DNA of 64,000 bases from CAIXOA01 sp041653635 (GCA_041653635.1 JBAZFC010000001.1:620001-684000), one strand, 5' to 3'; positions 50,474 to 59,242 are shown, numbered from the stretch's first letter. Notes: a model not told the origin generated them from the letters alone. Made by a program: numbers and translations.

Positions 50474-52051
50474 ATGAGCGATATCCATTCCCCTTACGAT
50501 ATCCTGAACAAGGGCTGGAAGACCACCTGCAGGATAGTCCTGGGGGAAGAAATAGGCGAACTCAACGATTACAAGGACTGGCTCCTTGAATACGTTCCCC
50601 CCACCGGAAAGAACCGTTCCCACCTCTCCGGAAAGGAGGTAACCCTCGCCATGGACCAGTACTCGCCAAAATCACGCTTCATCTCTTCGGAGGAATCCCA
50701 CGGAAGGCTTTTCCAGCCCCTTTCCATAAATGAAATCAAGGACATAGACTCCATCGCGCAGGCGGTCTCCGAAAGGTGGGAGTACGGCGGCAACCGCATC
50801 CTCGGCAATTCCTCCAATATCGAATCCTCCGACCTCATCATGGACTCCCAGTTCATTTCCAATTCCACCAACATCCAGCAGTCCTCATATGCCTTCGCAT
50901 CCGCGATGGCGCGCATGGGCAGCAAATACTTCTTCGGCTCGCACGGCTTCGCCCAGGGAGAGTTCCTAATCCGCCACGTTGGCGGCTACAACATAAAGCG
51001 GCATTTTGAAAGCCACATGATGTCAGATTGCAGTGACATCTATTTCTCCTTCCACTGCCTCGGCTGCGACGACCTCTTTTTCTCCTTCTTCCAGCGCAAC
51101 AAGCGTTATTGCATAGGCAACCTCCAGCTCCAGAAAGAGAAGTACCTTTCCCTCAAGAAGAAAATCCTCTCCGAGGTCGTGGAAGAGCTGAAGAAAAACA
51201 AGCGCTTCCCATCGCTCTTCAAACTCGTTCCAAACATAGCGCCAACCATAAAAATTCCGCCTGTTCCGAAGCCGGAGGAAGGCGACATGGGCCCCATAAA
51301 CAAGGCGTTCTCCTCCGCATTCAAGGTAATCTTCCGCAGGGAGGCGCCCGACATAGCACCTTATGAAAGATGGCTCTCCGCCAACGCCATCCGGCTTTCC
51401 GAGATAAAAAGCCCGTTCGGAGCAAGCACTTATGTCCCAGAGGGGAAAGCCATCTATCTCCTTTACATGGCGCCAAGGAAGCGCTTAGTCTCCCTTCCAG
51501 AGGCCATGGAGATTTCCAAGCTCCATCTTACCGAGGAAAAAGTTTCATCCCTCAGCAAAATAATAGATTCCCTCCCGGAAATAGCATTCTTCTCCTCGGA
51601 ACTCAGGGATGGGGAGGTAAGGAATGCGATAAAAACGCCCATACCCTACCATTCCTCAGATGTATACAAGATACTTGACGCTACCTACTCGGAGAACTGC
51701 GGGCTTTGCTCCTTTGCCTCACATTCCAAATTCATTTTTGGGGGCTTGCGCATGATAGAGTCCCAGTTCTGCATAAACATCTACAACTCCCTCAACCTCT
51801 CCCGCTGCCTTGAGGTGGACAGTTCAGAGAAATGCTCGGATTCGTTCTTTTGCCACAACTCCGAAGGATTGGCGGAATGTATGTTCTGTTTCAACCTCAA
51901 GGGAAAGAGGTACGCAATAGGCAATTCCCCTCTCCCTCCGCAGGAATATCTCAAGGTGAAGGACTCCCTCCTCTCCCAGATGGCTGACGAGCTGGAGCGC
52001 AATCACTCGCTCCCCTACAGCATATTCAACATCGGATGCGCAGGTGCATGA
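50474..52051 (+). CDS. Twin protein A: 525-residue internally duplicated protein of unknown function
   Basis: The two halves resemble each other. Each has a W-x-L/W-x-S region, a run of short Ser-containing units (SSDLIMDSQFISNSTNIQQS) that suggests a beta-solenoid, and a closing motif. The closing motifs are FSFFQRNKRYCIGNLQLQ (about 205-222) and CFNLKGKRYAIGNSPLPPQE (about 475-494), each followed by a Lys/Glu helix. Cysteines cluster before each motif (for example FHCLGCDD), so a metal or Fe-S site is possible. Similar N-x-K-x-K-Y-C-I-x-N endings occur in uncharacterised proteins of other small-genome microbes as I recall. There is no signal peptide. Paralogue of the next gene. Confidence 0.75.
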   Translation: MSDIHSPYDILNKGWKTTCRIVLGEEIGELNDYKDWLLEYVPPTGKNRSHLSGKEVTLAMDQYSPKSRFISSEESHGRLFQPLSINEIKDIDSIAQAVSERWEYGGNRILGNSSNIESSDLIMDSQFISNSTNIQQSSYAFASAMARMGSKYFFGSHGFAQGEFLIRHVGGYNIKRHFESHMMSDCSDIYFSFHCLGCDDLFFSFFQRNKRYCIGNLQLQKEKYLSLKKKILSEVVEELKKNKRFPSLFKLVPNIAPTIKIPPVPKPEEGDMGPINKAFSSAFKVIFRREAPDIAPYERWLSANAIRLSEIKSPFGASTYVPEGKAIYLLYMAPRKRLVSLPEAMEISKLHLTEEKVSSLSKIIDSLPEIAFFSSELRDGEVRNAIKTPIPYHSSDVYKILDATYSENCGLCSFASHSKFIFGGLRMIESQFCINIYNSLNLSRCLEVDSSEKCSDSFFCHNSEGLAECMFCFNLKGKRYAIGNSPLPPQEYLKVKDSLLSQMADELERNHSLPYSIFNIGCAGA

Positions 52052-52052
52052 A

Positions 52053-53630
52053 ATGGATACTTACGAAACCCTGAACCGCTCTTGGAAGTCCCTTTCCCGC
52101 ATTCTTTTCGGGGAAGAGATGGGCGAGATGAAGGATTACGAAGAATGGCTCCGCAAATACATGGAGCGGATGTATCCCCGCAAGTCCGCAATCTCAGGGG
52201 AGGACGTTTACATCGCCGTCCCGGACTATTCCAAGGATGCCCGCTTTATCTCCATGGAGGAAATCCCTTCCCTCCCCAAGCCCGAGCCCCTCGGCATAAA
52301 CCAGGTGAAGGACATCGATTCCATCATCTCGGCGCTGCAGGAACGCTTCCTTTACTCCGGCAACGTGATCCTTTCCAACTCCAGGGACGTGCATTCCAGC
52401 ACAAACGTGCAGAACTCCTTCCACGTGCTCGACTCCAACTTTATCATAGACTCGGAATACATCGCACACTCCTCCCAGGTGCGCAACGGGAAGCACCTCG
52501 TAGGATGCAATTACGACGCCTACTCCTCATTCATGGTGAATGGATACGAGACATTCAGGAACTCCCGCTGCTTCGAGCTCTGGAAGGCATTTGACGACAG
52601 CGACACCTATTACACGTTCGGGGCCCACGGCTGCCAGAACGTCCTCTTCTCCTTCAACATAAAGAACAAGAAGAACATGATAGGCAACATCGAGTTCCAG
52701 AGGGACGAGTTCGCTTCATTGAAGGGGAAGCTCCTCTCGGAGATGGGGGACGAGCTCAAGCGCAAAAAGCGCCTTCCCTCCCTCCTTGACATGATCTCCA
52801 TGCATAAGGAACTCCCAAAAATCCACGGGAGCCTGGAGGTGGAGGAACCGACCGACATCCAAGACAAAAAACCAATAGAGGACGCATTCACCAGCACTTC
52901 CAAGATAGTGCTCGGGAAGGAGCTCCACGGAATAGACGCGTACGGCAAATGGCTTTCGCGCCACATTTGCTCATTCAAGCATGCAAGATCCGTGGTGAGC
53001 GGCAAGCCAACCCTGAAGGGCCTCCATTTCCCCTACAGGCTCTTCCCCGAAGACAGGCTCGTGACCGAAGCGGAATCCTTCAGGCTCGGCGAGATGCTCA
53101 AGCTGGACGAGGGGGACCTCTCGTCCTTCCAGTCAATCCAGGATTCCCTCTGGAAAATAGCCTTCTTCATCTCCGACATCCGCCTTGACGAGAACCGGAA
53201 CATGATAGATGTCGCAACATCCAACCATTCCCAGAACTGCTACAACGGGCCCGTCTATTCGTACAACCAGTACTGCGCCTTCTGCTTCTGGCCAAGGAGT
53301 TCCAAATACGTTTTCGGCTCCTCCATGGCCTTCTCCTCAAGCTTCTGCATAAGGGCACATAATTCCCTCAACCTCTCCCGGTGCTTCGAGGTGGACAGCT
53401 GCAGCGAATCCTCGGACCTTTACTTCTCCCACAACTGCGAAAACGTGCACGATTCCATGTTCTGCTTCAATTCAAAGAACCTCAGGCACGCGATAGGGGA
53501 TTCCCCGCTGCCGCCTGAAAAGTACAAATCAGTAAAATCCAATCTGCTGGCCCAGATTTACGAAGAATTGGAAAAGAAGAAGGAGATACGCTGGGACGTG
53601 TTCAACCTGGGCAGTCAGCGCATCGTATGA
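52053..53630 (+). CDS. Twin protein B: paralogue of twin A, also 525 residues
   Basis: It follows twin A with a one-base gap; AGGTG lies six bases before the ATG at 52053. It repeats the internal duplication: N-terminal unit ending FSFNIKNKKNMIGNIEFQRD and C-terminal unit ending FCFNSKNLRHAIGDSPLPPE. Ser-rich solenoid-like units are clear (SSTNVQNSFHVLDSNFIIDS). The opening WKSLSRILFGEEMGEMKDYE parallels WKTTCRIVLGEEIGELNDYK of twin A. The C-terminus overlaps the end of the convergent ATPase gene by 16 bases. Function unknown. Confidence 0.75.
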   Translation: MDTYETLNRSWKSLSRILFGEEMGEMKDYEEWLRKYMERMYPRKSAISGEDVYIAVPDYSKDARFISMEEIPSLPKPEPLGINQVKDIDSIISALQERFLYSGNVILSNSRDVHSSTNVQNSFHVLDSNFIIDSEYIAHSSQVRNGKHLVGCNYDAYSSFMVNGYETFRNSRCFELWKAFDDSDTYYTFGAHGCQNVLFSFNIKNKKNMIGNIEFQRDEFASLKGKLLSEMGDELKRKKRLPSLLDMISMHKELPKIHGSLEVEEPTDIQDKKPIEDAFTSTSKIVLGKELHGIDAYGKWLSRHICSFKHARSVVSGKPTLKGLHFPYRLFPEDRLVTEAESFRLGEMLKLDEGDLSSFQSIQDSLWKIAFFISDIRLDENRNMIDVATSNHSQNCYNGPVYSYNQYCAFCFWPRSSKYVFGSSMAFSSSFCIRAHNSLNLSRCFEVDSCSESSDLYFSHNCENVHDSMFCFNSKNLRHAIGDSPLPPEKYKSVKSNLLAQIYEELEKKKEIRWDVFNLGSQRIV

Positions 53631-55576
53631 TAATTCCCGAAAATGTCCTTCTTCGCATCATAATTCATCTTTCTGGGCTTATTCACATCCACGTCTATCT
53701 TCTCCCCCGGTCCGTCTATTATGGGGTCAGGAAGGCCGGGCTTACCGTCTGGCGGGGGCTTCTCGTCAGGCCCGGCTCCTTTCCCTTGCGCTTGCCTTTC
53801 TCCCTCATCCTTAGCGGACTCATGCAGCCCCCACTTCTCCATATCCACTATCCTCATCTTCATCGGGAGCATGTAATTCCTTCCGTCATACAGCCGCACT
53901 ATGCACTCTCTTTGATTAAGCCGTATGAACATTTCCTTCTTGGACTCTTCCAGCTCTGCCTGCGCCCTGTGCTTCTTGAAATACTCTTCCAGTTTTATTT
54001 CCATCACGGAGCTTAGCATCGCGGCATCCTGCCGGTTCAGCTTGAACGCTATCAGGTTCCTCGTATTGGACACTATTGAGTCCAGCACCTCCTTGCTCAG
54101 CTGCCCAAGGTACTGGCAGGAAAGGTACGCATACAGGTTGAACTTCCTCGTCTCCGAAAGAATGTCCCGCGTAACCCTCGTTTCCACGCGCGGGAACTCG
54201 TCCACCACCAGTATGGTCGGCTTGTCCATCAATTTCCCGGTAATCGCGAGTATGTACATCTGGTTGATTATCGCGCCCGCTAGGAAACTTATCATCCTCC
54301 TGCCGAAGAAGTGCGGGTCAAAGCTCACCACCGTAATCCTGTTCTTCTCCAGAAGGTCCCCAAGCTTTTCCATCTTCTTCTCCTTGCCTAGGTACAGCTG
54401 GTATTCCCCTATGAAATTCAGTATGGGCAATATCGCAGTATTGAAATGATGGATGTAGATGTCGTTGTATTCTTCGTCAAAGAACCTCTTCACCTCATCG
54501 TTGTCGCACATGCTCACGAATTCCGCCTTCGTGGTCGCATCGGTGAGCAGCGCGCTGATGTTCATCAGGTCCAGCTTGTCTATGGAACTAAGCAAATGCA
54601 CAGCGTAGAACAGCACCCTCTCCGAGTACTTGTTCTCCTGCCCTATGGATGACGCAATCAACTGCGAAATCAGCTGCGTGAGCATCGGCGTCTTCTGCCC
54701 GCCCACATCCAACGGCTCTATGTAGTTCGTGACGAAATCCACCATCTTCGTGCCTTTGAACGTCTTGGTGAATTCGCCGTGCGGGTCAATCACTATTATC
54801 CTCGCGCCGTCCTTGTATTTCGCCTCTATTGCCTTCAGCAATACATAGAGTGCCTTCGTCTTCCCTGACCCCGAAGTCCCCGCAATCAGCGTGTGCTGCA
54901 TCGGGTCGTAATTATCCACCCCTAATGTTACTCCACTTTCCTCAAACACCGGGAATTTGGAGCTGGTGTGTATCCTCTTCGGAATCGGGTCCAGCACTTC
55001 CATGTATATGGATGAGTTCTCCTCCAGGTTTATCCTCATGAATTTCTCAGGGTCTGTCACCACCACGCTCCTCTTCCTCCCTTTCTCGTCAATTGCGTCC
55101 CCCGCGGCCACAAACCCCCCCAGCACCTTGCTAAGGCTGAGCTCAAGCTCCTCCACGTTCTCCTTGAGCATGAAATCCAGGAAGTTGTACCTGCCCCCGT
55201 TTATCTTGTAGAATTTTGAGAGGATGGCCGCCTTCCCCCGCGCCTCCTCTATTTCCACCAGCTCCCCGAACCTGAACGGGAACACGAGCGCAGACATGTC
55301 CTGCAGCCCCTTCTTCTCCCTTATGTAGAATTTCAGCGTGTTGTTCTTCCTGCGTATGATTAGCCGGAACGCATTGAGCGAGAGTATGCCCGAGAAATCC
55401 AGAAATCCAAAAAGCGGGAGCCGCGCCTTGACCAGCTGCTCAAAGAACGCGCGCATGTCCTCCGCATCCACCTTCTCAGAGTAGAGGAGCATCTCTCGCA
55501 CGGGCAGCCTCCCGGCTGCCGCCTCCTCGGCCCTGCTAAGGGTAATCTTCATTCCTGTCGGCAAGCGCAATTCCAT
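53615..55576 (-). CDS. HerA/VirB4-like ATPase (DUF87 family)
   Basis: 653 residues. After about 220 residues of beta-rich N-terminal domain come Walker A GTSGSGKT (about 229-236), DPHGEFTKTFKG, Walker B TILVVDEFPR (about 453-462), and a sensor region LSCQYLGQLSKEVLDSI. This is the HerA/FtsK superfamily layout nearest VirB4/TraC-like and archaeal DUF87 translocases. A Pro/Gly/Lys-rich disordered tail follows (about 575-653). It is distinct from the HerA at 57704. TATA-like GATATATCC lies upstream, with a candidate operator at 55623. It may move DNA or protein; which is not shown. Confidence 0.85.
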   Translation of the reverse strand: MELRLPTGMKITLSRAEEAAAGRLPVREMLLYSEKVDAEDMRAFFEQLVKARLPLFGFLDFSGILSLNAFRLIIRRKNNTLKFYIREKKGLQDMSALVFPFRFGELVEIEEARGKAAILSKFYKINGGRYNFLDFMLKENVEELELSLSKVLGGFVAAGDAIDEKGRKRSVVVTDPEKFMRINLEENSSIYMEVLDPIPKRIHTSSKFPVFEESGVTLGVDNYDPMQHTLIAGTSGSGKTKALYVLLKAIEAKYKDGARIIVIDPHGEFTKTFKGTKMVDFVTNYIEPLDVGGQKTPMLTQLISQLIASSIGQENKYSERVLFYAVHLLSSIDKLDLMNISALLTDATTKAEFVSMCDNDEVKRFFDEEYNDIYIHHFNTAILPILNFIGEYQLYLGKEKKMEKLGDLLEKNRITVVSFDPHFFGRRMISFLAGAIINQMYILAITGKLMDKPTILVVDEFPRVETRVTRDILSETRKFNLYAYLSCQYLGQLSKEVLDSIVSNTRNLIAFKLNRQDAAMLSSVMEIKLEEYFKKHRAQAELEESKKEMFIRLNQRECIVRLYDGRNYMLPMKMRIVDMEKWGLHESAKDEGERQAQGKGAGPDEKPPPDGKPGLPDPIIDGPGEKIDVDVNKPRKMNYDAKKDIFGNYHTMR

Positions 55577-55727
55577 TATCTCACAAACATATACCTATTG
55601 AAACGGGGATATATCCCTAGTGCCGCTGTATAGCGGGTTTGCGCCCCATAAGGCTCCGTTGTATTCCCCTATCCCAACACAAGGCAACATTTATAAACAC
55701 TTTTAACCTAATATTATCACCGATAAC
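55577..55727. promoter_or_regulatory. Divergent promoter region, ATPase and PLP enzyme
   Basis: For the minus-strand ATPase, GATATATCC at 55608-55616 lies about 36 bases before the ATG. For the plus-strand PLP gene, ACATTTATAAAC at about 55688-55699 is a strong TATA box. The candidate operator at 55623-55636 is next to the ATPase TATA. Confidence 0.55.
55623..55636. promoter_or_regulatory. Candidate operator, copy 2 (CCGCTGTATAGCGG)
   Basis: Perfect five-base inverted repeat CCGCT/AGCGG around GTAT. It matches the site at 50422 in 12 of 14 bases and likewise lies six to seven bases upstream of a TATA box, here that of the minus-strand ATPase gene. Confidence 0.5.
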
Positions 55728-57188
55728 ATGCCTTCCCCATCTGTAGGAAACACCCTGATGTTCAAGAGCATAGAGCTCTGCGGCAGGTGCCATGGTGCAA
55801 CCGTCCTAGTAAAGGACGAGAGCAGGAACCCGTTCGGCACCTTCAAGGACAGAAGGTGTGCTGCTCTTCTTGACCTGCACAAGGACAAACAGGAGCTCGT
55901 TTTCGTCCACATCACCTCCGGGAACTCGGGCTACAGCCTCGGGATGATGGCGAAGGAGGAGGAAAGGAAAACGGGCAGGAGGATTTCGGTGGTCAACCTC
56001 GTTCCAAAGGACCTTCCCGAAGGGATGAAAAAGAAGCTCGCCACCTGCTCCTTTGTCCATGAGATAGACATCACAAAGGGAATAATCACTTTTGAGGAGA
56101 TGCGCAAAATCGCCCGCAGCCTAACGGGCTACAAGGGAGATGACAAAAACATCGTGGGCGTTGAGGATTACGGCCTCGCAAACGGATACCGTGCGATAAT
56201 CCGCGAAATAGATGCTGACGGGGTGAAGCCCTCGCACATCTTCTGCCCGGTGGGGGAAGGGGAGCTCCTCACAGAGCTTGCTTCCGAGGCGGAAGCGGTC
56301 TGGGGGAAGGACGCACCCAGGATAGTCGGCATCACAATCCCGGACAACGTGCTGGTGAAAGAAGAGAACTTCCTGAAGAGAATCCGCAGGAGCGCAGCGG
56401 ACAAGCTAAGGAACGGCTACTCAAAGTTCAAGGAGCTCATAAACAACCTTGTGAAGAGGGGGATGGTTGAGCTCAAGACCGTGACGGAAGGCGAAATCGC
56501 CAGCGAATACAGGTACCTTGGCACGATAGGCATAAGCGCCGAGCCTTCTGCCGCGGTCGCATTCCGCGGGGCATCAAATTACCCTCTTGACAAACAGGAT
56601 ACTGTGGTCGTAATCAACACGGGAAAGGGCGTATACGACCAGAACGCGGTGGAGCGGGTATGGGCGAGAAGGGCCGTCCGCGCCCTCAAGGCGCTGGGCC
56701 TGATGGTCGCGGGCGTGGCGGTCGCACTGGGCCTAAAATTCGGCTATGAAGAGATGCGGGATTATATGCATAAGCACGAACAGACCGAGAGGGAGCTCAA
56801 GTCTGAGCAATTAACCAACAAGACCCTTTGGGAACAGGAAAGGGTAAACTCCGCGATACGCGTGGCTTCCGAAGTCCCACCCATCCAAGCCGCATGCATG
56901 TTTTTGGGCAAGCCGAAGGAACTATGCGACTTTTATCTATACGAGTCTGACTTCACGAAGTTTGAAATATATTACCTTTACAGACTTAGCAATCTGGGCC
57001 ACGACAACATACTGCGCGAACGTAAGATGGAACTCATGGAGAGTTGGCAAAAAGGCAGATTTCAGCCAGATGAGGATTTTTACAGATACTACCCCGAATG
57101 CATGAAGAGCGGAGCTGCGCCTGTGCCGGATAATTGCTTCGGGCCGATAACCCCGCTCATCTTGCGCTCGACTGGACTGCACCAATAA
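55728..57188 (+). CDS. PLP-dependent fold-II enzyme with membrane helix and C-terminal domain
   Basis: 486 residues. The first 310 are a fold type II PLP enzyme like threonine synthase: CGRC near residue 18, KDESRNPFGTFKDRR with Schiff-base Lys40, and phosphate-cup-side TSGNSGYSLG (63-72). A small-molecule lyase or synthase reaction is expected; the substrate is unclear. A hydrophobic helix (ALGLMVAGVAVALGLKFGY, about 321-340) and a charged C-terminal region (about 345-486) with several cysteines and aromatic residues follow, which threonine synthases lack. The topology would leave the PLP domain inside the cell and the tail outside, or the reverse. TATA box about 33 bases upstream. Confidence 0.82.
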   Translation: MPSPSVGNTLMFKSIELCGRCHGATVLVKDESRNPFGTFKDRRCAALLDLHKDKQELVFVHITSGNSGYSLGMMAKEEERKTGRRISVVNLVPKDLPEGMKKKLATCSFVHEIDITKGIITFEEMRKIARSLTGYKGDDKNIVGVEDYGLANGYRAIIREIDADGVKPSHIFCPVGEGELLTELASEAEAVWGKDAPRIVGITIPDNVLVKEENFLKRIRRSAADKLRNGYSKFKELINNLVKRGMVELKTVTEGEIASEYRYLGTIGISAEPSAAVAFRGASNYPLDKQDTVVVINTGKGVYDQNAVERVWARRAVRALKALGLMVAGVAVALGLKFGYEEMRDYMHKHEQTERELKSEQLTNKTLWEQERVNSAIRVASEVPPIQAACMFLGKPKELCDFYLYESDFTKFEIYYLYRLSNLGHDNILRERKMELMESWQKGRFQPDEDFYRYYPECMKSGAAPVPDNCFGPITPLILRSTGLHQ

Positions 57189-57236
57189 GAAGCAATAAAA
57201 GTCATTTCATATCCTATTACAATGCAATAGGCCTCA

Positions 57237-57319
57237 GCCGAGGTCGCATAACCCGGTAGTGCGCCGGTCTTGAAAACCGGTTCCGCAAGGAATTGCAGGT
57301 TCAAATCCTGCCCTCGGCG
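57237..57319 (+). tRNA. tRNA-Ser (anticodon UGA)
   Basis: Class II tRNA: acceptor GCCGAGG/CCTCGGC, anticodon stem CCGGT/ACCGG with loop CTTGAAA, variable arm TTCCGCAAGGAA, T arm GCAGG/CCTGC, discriminator G. CCA is not encoded. The D arm is identical to that of tRNA-Ser(GGA). Confidence 0.95.
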
Positions 57320-57334
57320 CTCCTTTTTTCTCGC
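57320..57334 (+). terminator. T-run terminator after tRNA-Ser(UGA)
   Basis: CTCCTTTTTTCTCGC, identical to the sequence after the other tRNA-Ser gene, including the last three bases of the tRNA (18 bases shared). Confidence 0.6.
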
Positions 57335-57386
57335 CACCATACCATTTCTTAATTTTTCTTGCACTAGCCTGTCCGGGGTGGTAAGA

Positions 57387-57647
57387 ATGCCGAAGAGCGT
57401 AGTGGGAAAGGTTTCCCACTTTTTCGGGAAGATAGGCGTGGCTGCGCTTAGCATGAGCGGGGATTTGAAGATAGGGGACCACATCCGCTTTGAGCACAAG
57501 GACGGCTCGCTCGTTTTGGAAGACACCGTCCGCTCAATGCAGATACAGCACAAGGAGGTCACCTCCGCTGGCCCGGGCGACGATGTCGCGCTGAAGCTGA
57601 ACGGAAGCGTGCATGAGGGGAATATAGTATACAAGGTAACCCCCTGA
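57387..57647 (+). CDS. EF-Tu domain-2-like small protein
   Basis: 86 residues: VGKVSHFFGKIGVAALSMSG, DLKIGDHIRFEH, and VRSMQIQHKEVTSAGPGDDV are the beta-barrel strands of translation GTPase domain 2. It has no GTPase domain. Similar stand-alone proteins occur widely in archaea, often called elongation-factor-like; role unknown. GGGGTGG lies upstream of the ATG at 57387; the frame is open back into tRNA-Ser. Confidence 0.82.
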   Translation: MPKSVVGKVSHFFGKIGVAALSMSGDLKIGDHIRFEHKDGSLVLEDTVRSMQIQHKEVTSAGPGDDVALKLNGSVHEGNIVYKVTP

Positions 57648-57703
57648 TTACTGGCGGGAAGCCCTGAGAAGCTTTATATTCTCTCTCCCGTAAATTCATC
57701 CCT

Positions 57704-59239
57704 ATGAAGCCCCTGGGAACAGTTGTCTCCACTGAAGAATCCCCTACCACGCAGGAGTTCTCATTTGTTCTGGAGGAGGGTGCCCCGGTAAAGAAAAACC
57801 AATTTATCCAAACCACCAGCGAGGAAGGCACTGTCTTCGGGCTCGTAAGGGAAATCACCCGTGCCAACCGCTATTTTGAAAGGGCGGAATCCGTCGCCGA
57901 ATACGAAAAGGAATCCTCCATCTCCACCCATTTCCCGGTCAAGGCATGGGAATACGCAATTGGCGAGGTGAGGGTTCTCGGCTTGATGAACAAAGTTGGG
58001 GACAAGTACAAGCACTGGCGTGTTTCCCTCCCGCCTTCCCCCGGCGCAAAGGTACTCGCCGCGGATGAGCAGATGCTCAACGATTTCATAGGCTTCCAGC
58101 CGGACGGATTGATGCTGGGGAAGCTCCAGAACCACGACGTGCAGGCAAAAGTTTCCATGACAAGGCTTCTCCAAAAGCACCTCGCAATCCTCGCAATGAG
58201 CGGCGCAGGAAAATCCCATTTAGCCAGCGTAATGCTGGAGGAATTATTGGACAGAAAGAAGGAGGACGGAAGGATAGCCGTAGTAGTAATTGACATCCAT
58301 GGAGAATACATCGGCTTCAAATCCGACCCAAGATACGGAAAGCAGGTAAGAATAGTGGAGGGGAAATCCATCTCCGTTCCTTTCTCCAATCTAAATTCCG
58401 AGCTTCTCGGTACCCTCTTCCCAGACATGACCGGACCGGCAAGGGTGGAATTGGGAAAAATCCTCAAGCAAATGGCCGAGGATGCAAAGCAGAACAATAG
58501 CGTATTCGGGATGCAGGACCTGATTGCACGGGTGGAAACGGCGGGCATGAACAAGAACACCAAGGAATCCCTCATGCGCCCCCTCTACGAACTTTTGCAG
58601 ATGCGCCTCATCCATCCAACGCGCAAGAACCCCAACCTTTACGAGCTTCGCCCGGGCGAAATGCTCGTCTTAGACCTAAGTGATTTGGACGACCAGAAAA
58701 GAAAGAAGGCAATCGTCACCCTCATCGCTTCCCGCTTATTCAAATTAAGGAGAAAGGGTTCCATCCCCCCGTTCATGCTCCTTGTGGAAGAGGCGCACAA
58801 CTTCGCGCCCGAGCGCTCCAAGTCCGTGCACACGCCCTCCAAATTCGTAATAGAGAAAATAGCGAGGGAAGGAAGGAAATTCGGTGCGGCTTTGTGCGTG
58901 GTTTCCCAGCGTCCCGTCCAATTATCCACAACTACTCTTTCCCAATGTAATACCCACATAATTCTCCGCGTAACCAACCCGAACGACCTTGACCACATCC
59001 GCCAAAGCTCCGAAGGATTGGATGACCGCACCATGCGCAGCATCACTTCGCTAAAGGTTGGGGAAGGAATAATCGTAGGCGAGGCAATCAACTATCCCGC
59101 CTTCGTGGAAATCCGCGACAGGAAATCCAGGAAGATGGAAAAAGGCGAGCCTCTTCATTTACAAGCGATTAAATTCGATTCTGACCAGCAGAAGAAGGAA
59201 GAGGAGGAAGAGGACGAGATTGAGGCGTTTTTGGATTAG
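57704..59239 (+). CDS. herA: HerA helicase/translocase
   Basis: 511 residues. The N-terminal HAS barrel (about 1-140: LGTVVSTEESPTTQEFSF) is followed by Walker A ILAMSGAGKSH (about 162-172), VIDIHGEYIGF, Walker B FMLLVEEAHNFAPER (about 356-370) and the arginine-finger region VSQRPVQLSTTTLSQCNTHI. An acidic tail ends it. HerA forms a hexamer that works with NurA, whose gene is at 7221, in DNA end resection. This is the closer match to true HerA of the two DUF87-type ATPases here. Confidence 0.95.
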   Translation: MKPLGTVVSTEESPTTQEFSFVLEEGAPVKKNQFIQTTSEEGTVFGLVREITRANRYFERAESVAEYEKESSISTHFPVKAWEYAIGEVRVLGLMNKVGDKYKHWRVSLPPSPGAKVLAADEQMLNDFIGFQPDGLMLGKLQNHDVQAKVSMTRLLQKHLAILAMSGAGKSHLASVMLEELLDRKKEDGRIAVVVIDIHGEYIGFKSDPRYGKQVRIVEGKSISVPFSNLNSELLGTLFPDMTGPARVELGKILKQMAEDAKQNNSVFGMQDLIARVETAGMNKNTKESLMRPLYELLQMRLIHPTRKNPNLYELRPGEMLVLDLSDLDDQKRKKAIVTLIASRLFKLRRKGSIPPFMLLVEEAHNFAPERSKSVHTPSKFVIEKIAREGRKFGAALCVVSQRPVQLSTTTLSQCNTHIILRVTNPNDLDHIRQSSEGLDDRTMRSITSLKVGEGIIVGEAINYPAFVEIRDRKSRKMEKGEPLHLQAIKFDSDQQKKEEEEEDEIEAFLD

Positions 59240-59242
59240 AGT

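Noticed and set aside
53615..55576. Calling this ATPase the HerA partner of NurA
   Set aside because: The 57704 protein has the HAS barrel and motif order of true HerA; this one has a different N-terminal domain and a disordered tail nearer VirB4/DUF87 proteins.
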